Shown here piece after piece: positions 6,429-6,745 of a stretch of 6,745 nt of DNA (positions within the stretch are counted from its first letter, which is position 1; every line of letters starts with the position of its first letter). The notes under the pieces are model-generated. The model was given only the letters and a program-made list of their open reading frames with translations. It did not search any database and was not told the DNA's origin. The stretch lies in the NCBI GenBank assembly GCA_027485405.1, contig JAIXRB010000144.1:1-6745 (forward strand), read 5' to 3'. The translations under genes were made by a program, and so were the position numbers. The stretch is from Leptospiraceae bacterium. GTDB taxonomy: Bacteria; Spirochaetota; Leptospiria; Leptospirales; Leptospiraceae.

Positions 6429-6745
6429 TTGAGACTTCGCAAACGAGCTAGGGAGGGATTGACCCTAATCGAGCTCGTTATTGTCATTTTTATCATTGGA
6501 TTCCTAATGGCTTTTTTGGGATCCGCGATTCGAAACTTAGTTGTTCCCAGTACAGAGGATATCTCAATCAAACTAACTGAAGCCTTTCGCTTCGGAAGTG
6601 AAAAGGCACAGCTTTTGAACCAAACGACGCTGTTTCGTTATGACTTTGAAACTTCCGAATACCAATTTTTTCTTTTGAAACGAGAGGAAGGAGGAATTGA
6701 AGAAGAACCTATTTTAAAAAAGGTCAAACTACCTTTTTATGGAAA
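6429..6745 (+). CDS. gspH: GspH-like minor pseudopilin, 3' end beyond the window
   Basis: This is the start of a second pseudopilin gene, open to the window end (105 codons seen). It encodes a basic ten-residue leader (LRLRKRAREG, first codon read as Met), then LTLIELVIVIFIIGFLMAFLG: a class III signal with cleavage after Gly10, Leu at +1 and Glu15 at +5. The following region (EAFRFGSEKAQLLNQTTLFRY, then FETSEYQFFLL) resembles GspH, in which helix and strands follow the N-terminal helix. The position right after gspG also fits GspH, a minor subunit at or near the pseudopilus tip. The frame is the same as gspG's. The only start codon between the gspG stop and the signal motif is TTG 6429, nine bases after the stop, with at best a weak GGTAG (6415-6419) upstream. 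The class as pseudopilin is firm; GspH rather than GspI/J rests on order and partial sequence. Confidence 0.82.
   Translation, partial: MRLRKRAREGLTLIELVIVIFIIGFLMAFLGSAIRNLVVPSTEDISIKLTEAFRFGSEKAQLLNQTTLFRYDFETSEYQFFLLKREEGGIEEEPILKKVKLPFYG

Noticed and set aside
6417..6431. gspG and gspH as one gene with an in-frame stop (read-through or sequencing error)
   Set aside because: The two are in the same frame, but GspG ends at its usual place and the second protein has its own complete leader and cleavage motif, so they are two genes.
6317..6571. Antisense open frame across the gspG/gspH junction
   Set aside because: It only mirrors two pseudopilin genes, with the antisense of the repeated signal motif giving a false look of order.

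Overview
The window holds the front part of a type II secretion system (T2SS, general secretory pathway) operon. All genes lie on the + strand, tightly packed, in the canonical order gspC-gspD-gspE-gspF-gspG-gspH, preceded by the 3' end of an M23-family peptidoglycan peptidase gene. Both edges cut through genes: the peptidase lacks its start and gspH lacks its end.

Organism: an outer-membrane-bearing (diderm) bacterium, shown by the secretin. The AT-leaning, AAA-rich coding sequence and the overall look of the Gsp proteins suggest a spirochete of the Leptospira group. That is recall and inference only; no rRNA or other taxonomic marker lies in the window. Nothing looks foreign: there are no IS elements, tRNAs, CRISPR arrays or abrupt changes in base composition.

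Layout: 1-329, C-terminal part of the M23 peptidase; 330-362, a short gap with weak hairpins and the gspC ribosome binding region; 363-1274, gspC (inner-membrane clamp with HR and PDZ domains); 1252-3036, gspD (outer-membrane secretin); 3033-4709, gspE (secretion ATPase with an MshEN-like N-terminus); 4710-5936, gspF (inner-membrane platform); 5949-6419, gspG (major pseudopilin); 6429-6745, gspH-like minor pseudopilin, partial. There is no gene-free stretch over 300 bases. The junctions are a 23-base overlap (C/D), a 4-base ATGA overlap (D/E), direct abutment (E/F), a 12-base gap with a strong Shine-Dalgarno (F/G), and a 9-base gap with a TTG start (G/H).

How the parts work together: GspE hydrolyses ATP at the cytoplasmic face of the GspF platform and drives assembly of a GspG-based pseudopilus, with GspH at or near its tip. 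GspC links the inner-membrane platform to the N-terminal periplasmic domains of GspD, through which folded proteins cross the outer membrane. The remaining parts (GspI/J/K/L/M and the prepilin peptidase GspO) are not visible and may lie downstream or elsewhere.

I do not see an undescribed system. The points worth a second look are details of this T2SS: a shortened GspD periplasmic array with no clear S-domain, a half-degenerate MshEN motif in GspE, an Arg inside the GspC membrane segment, homopolymer tracts in gspC, gspE and gspG, and differences in translation signals along the operon.
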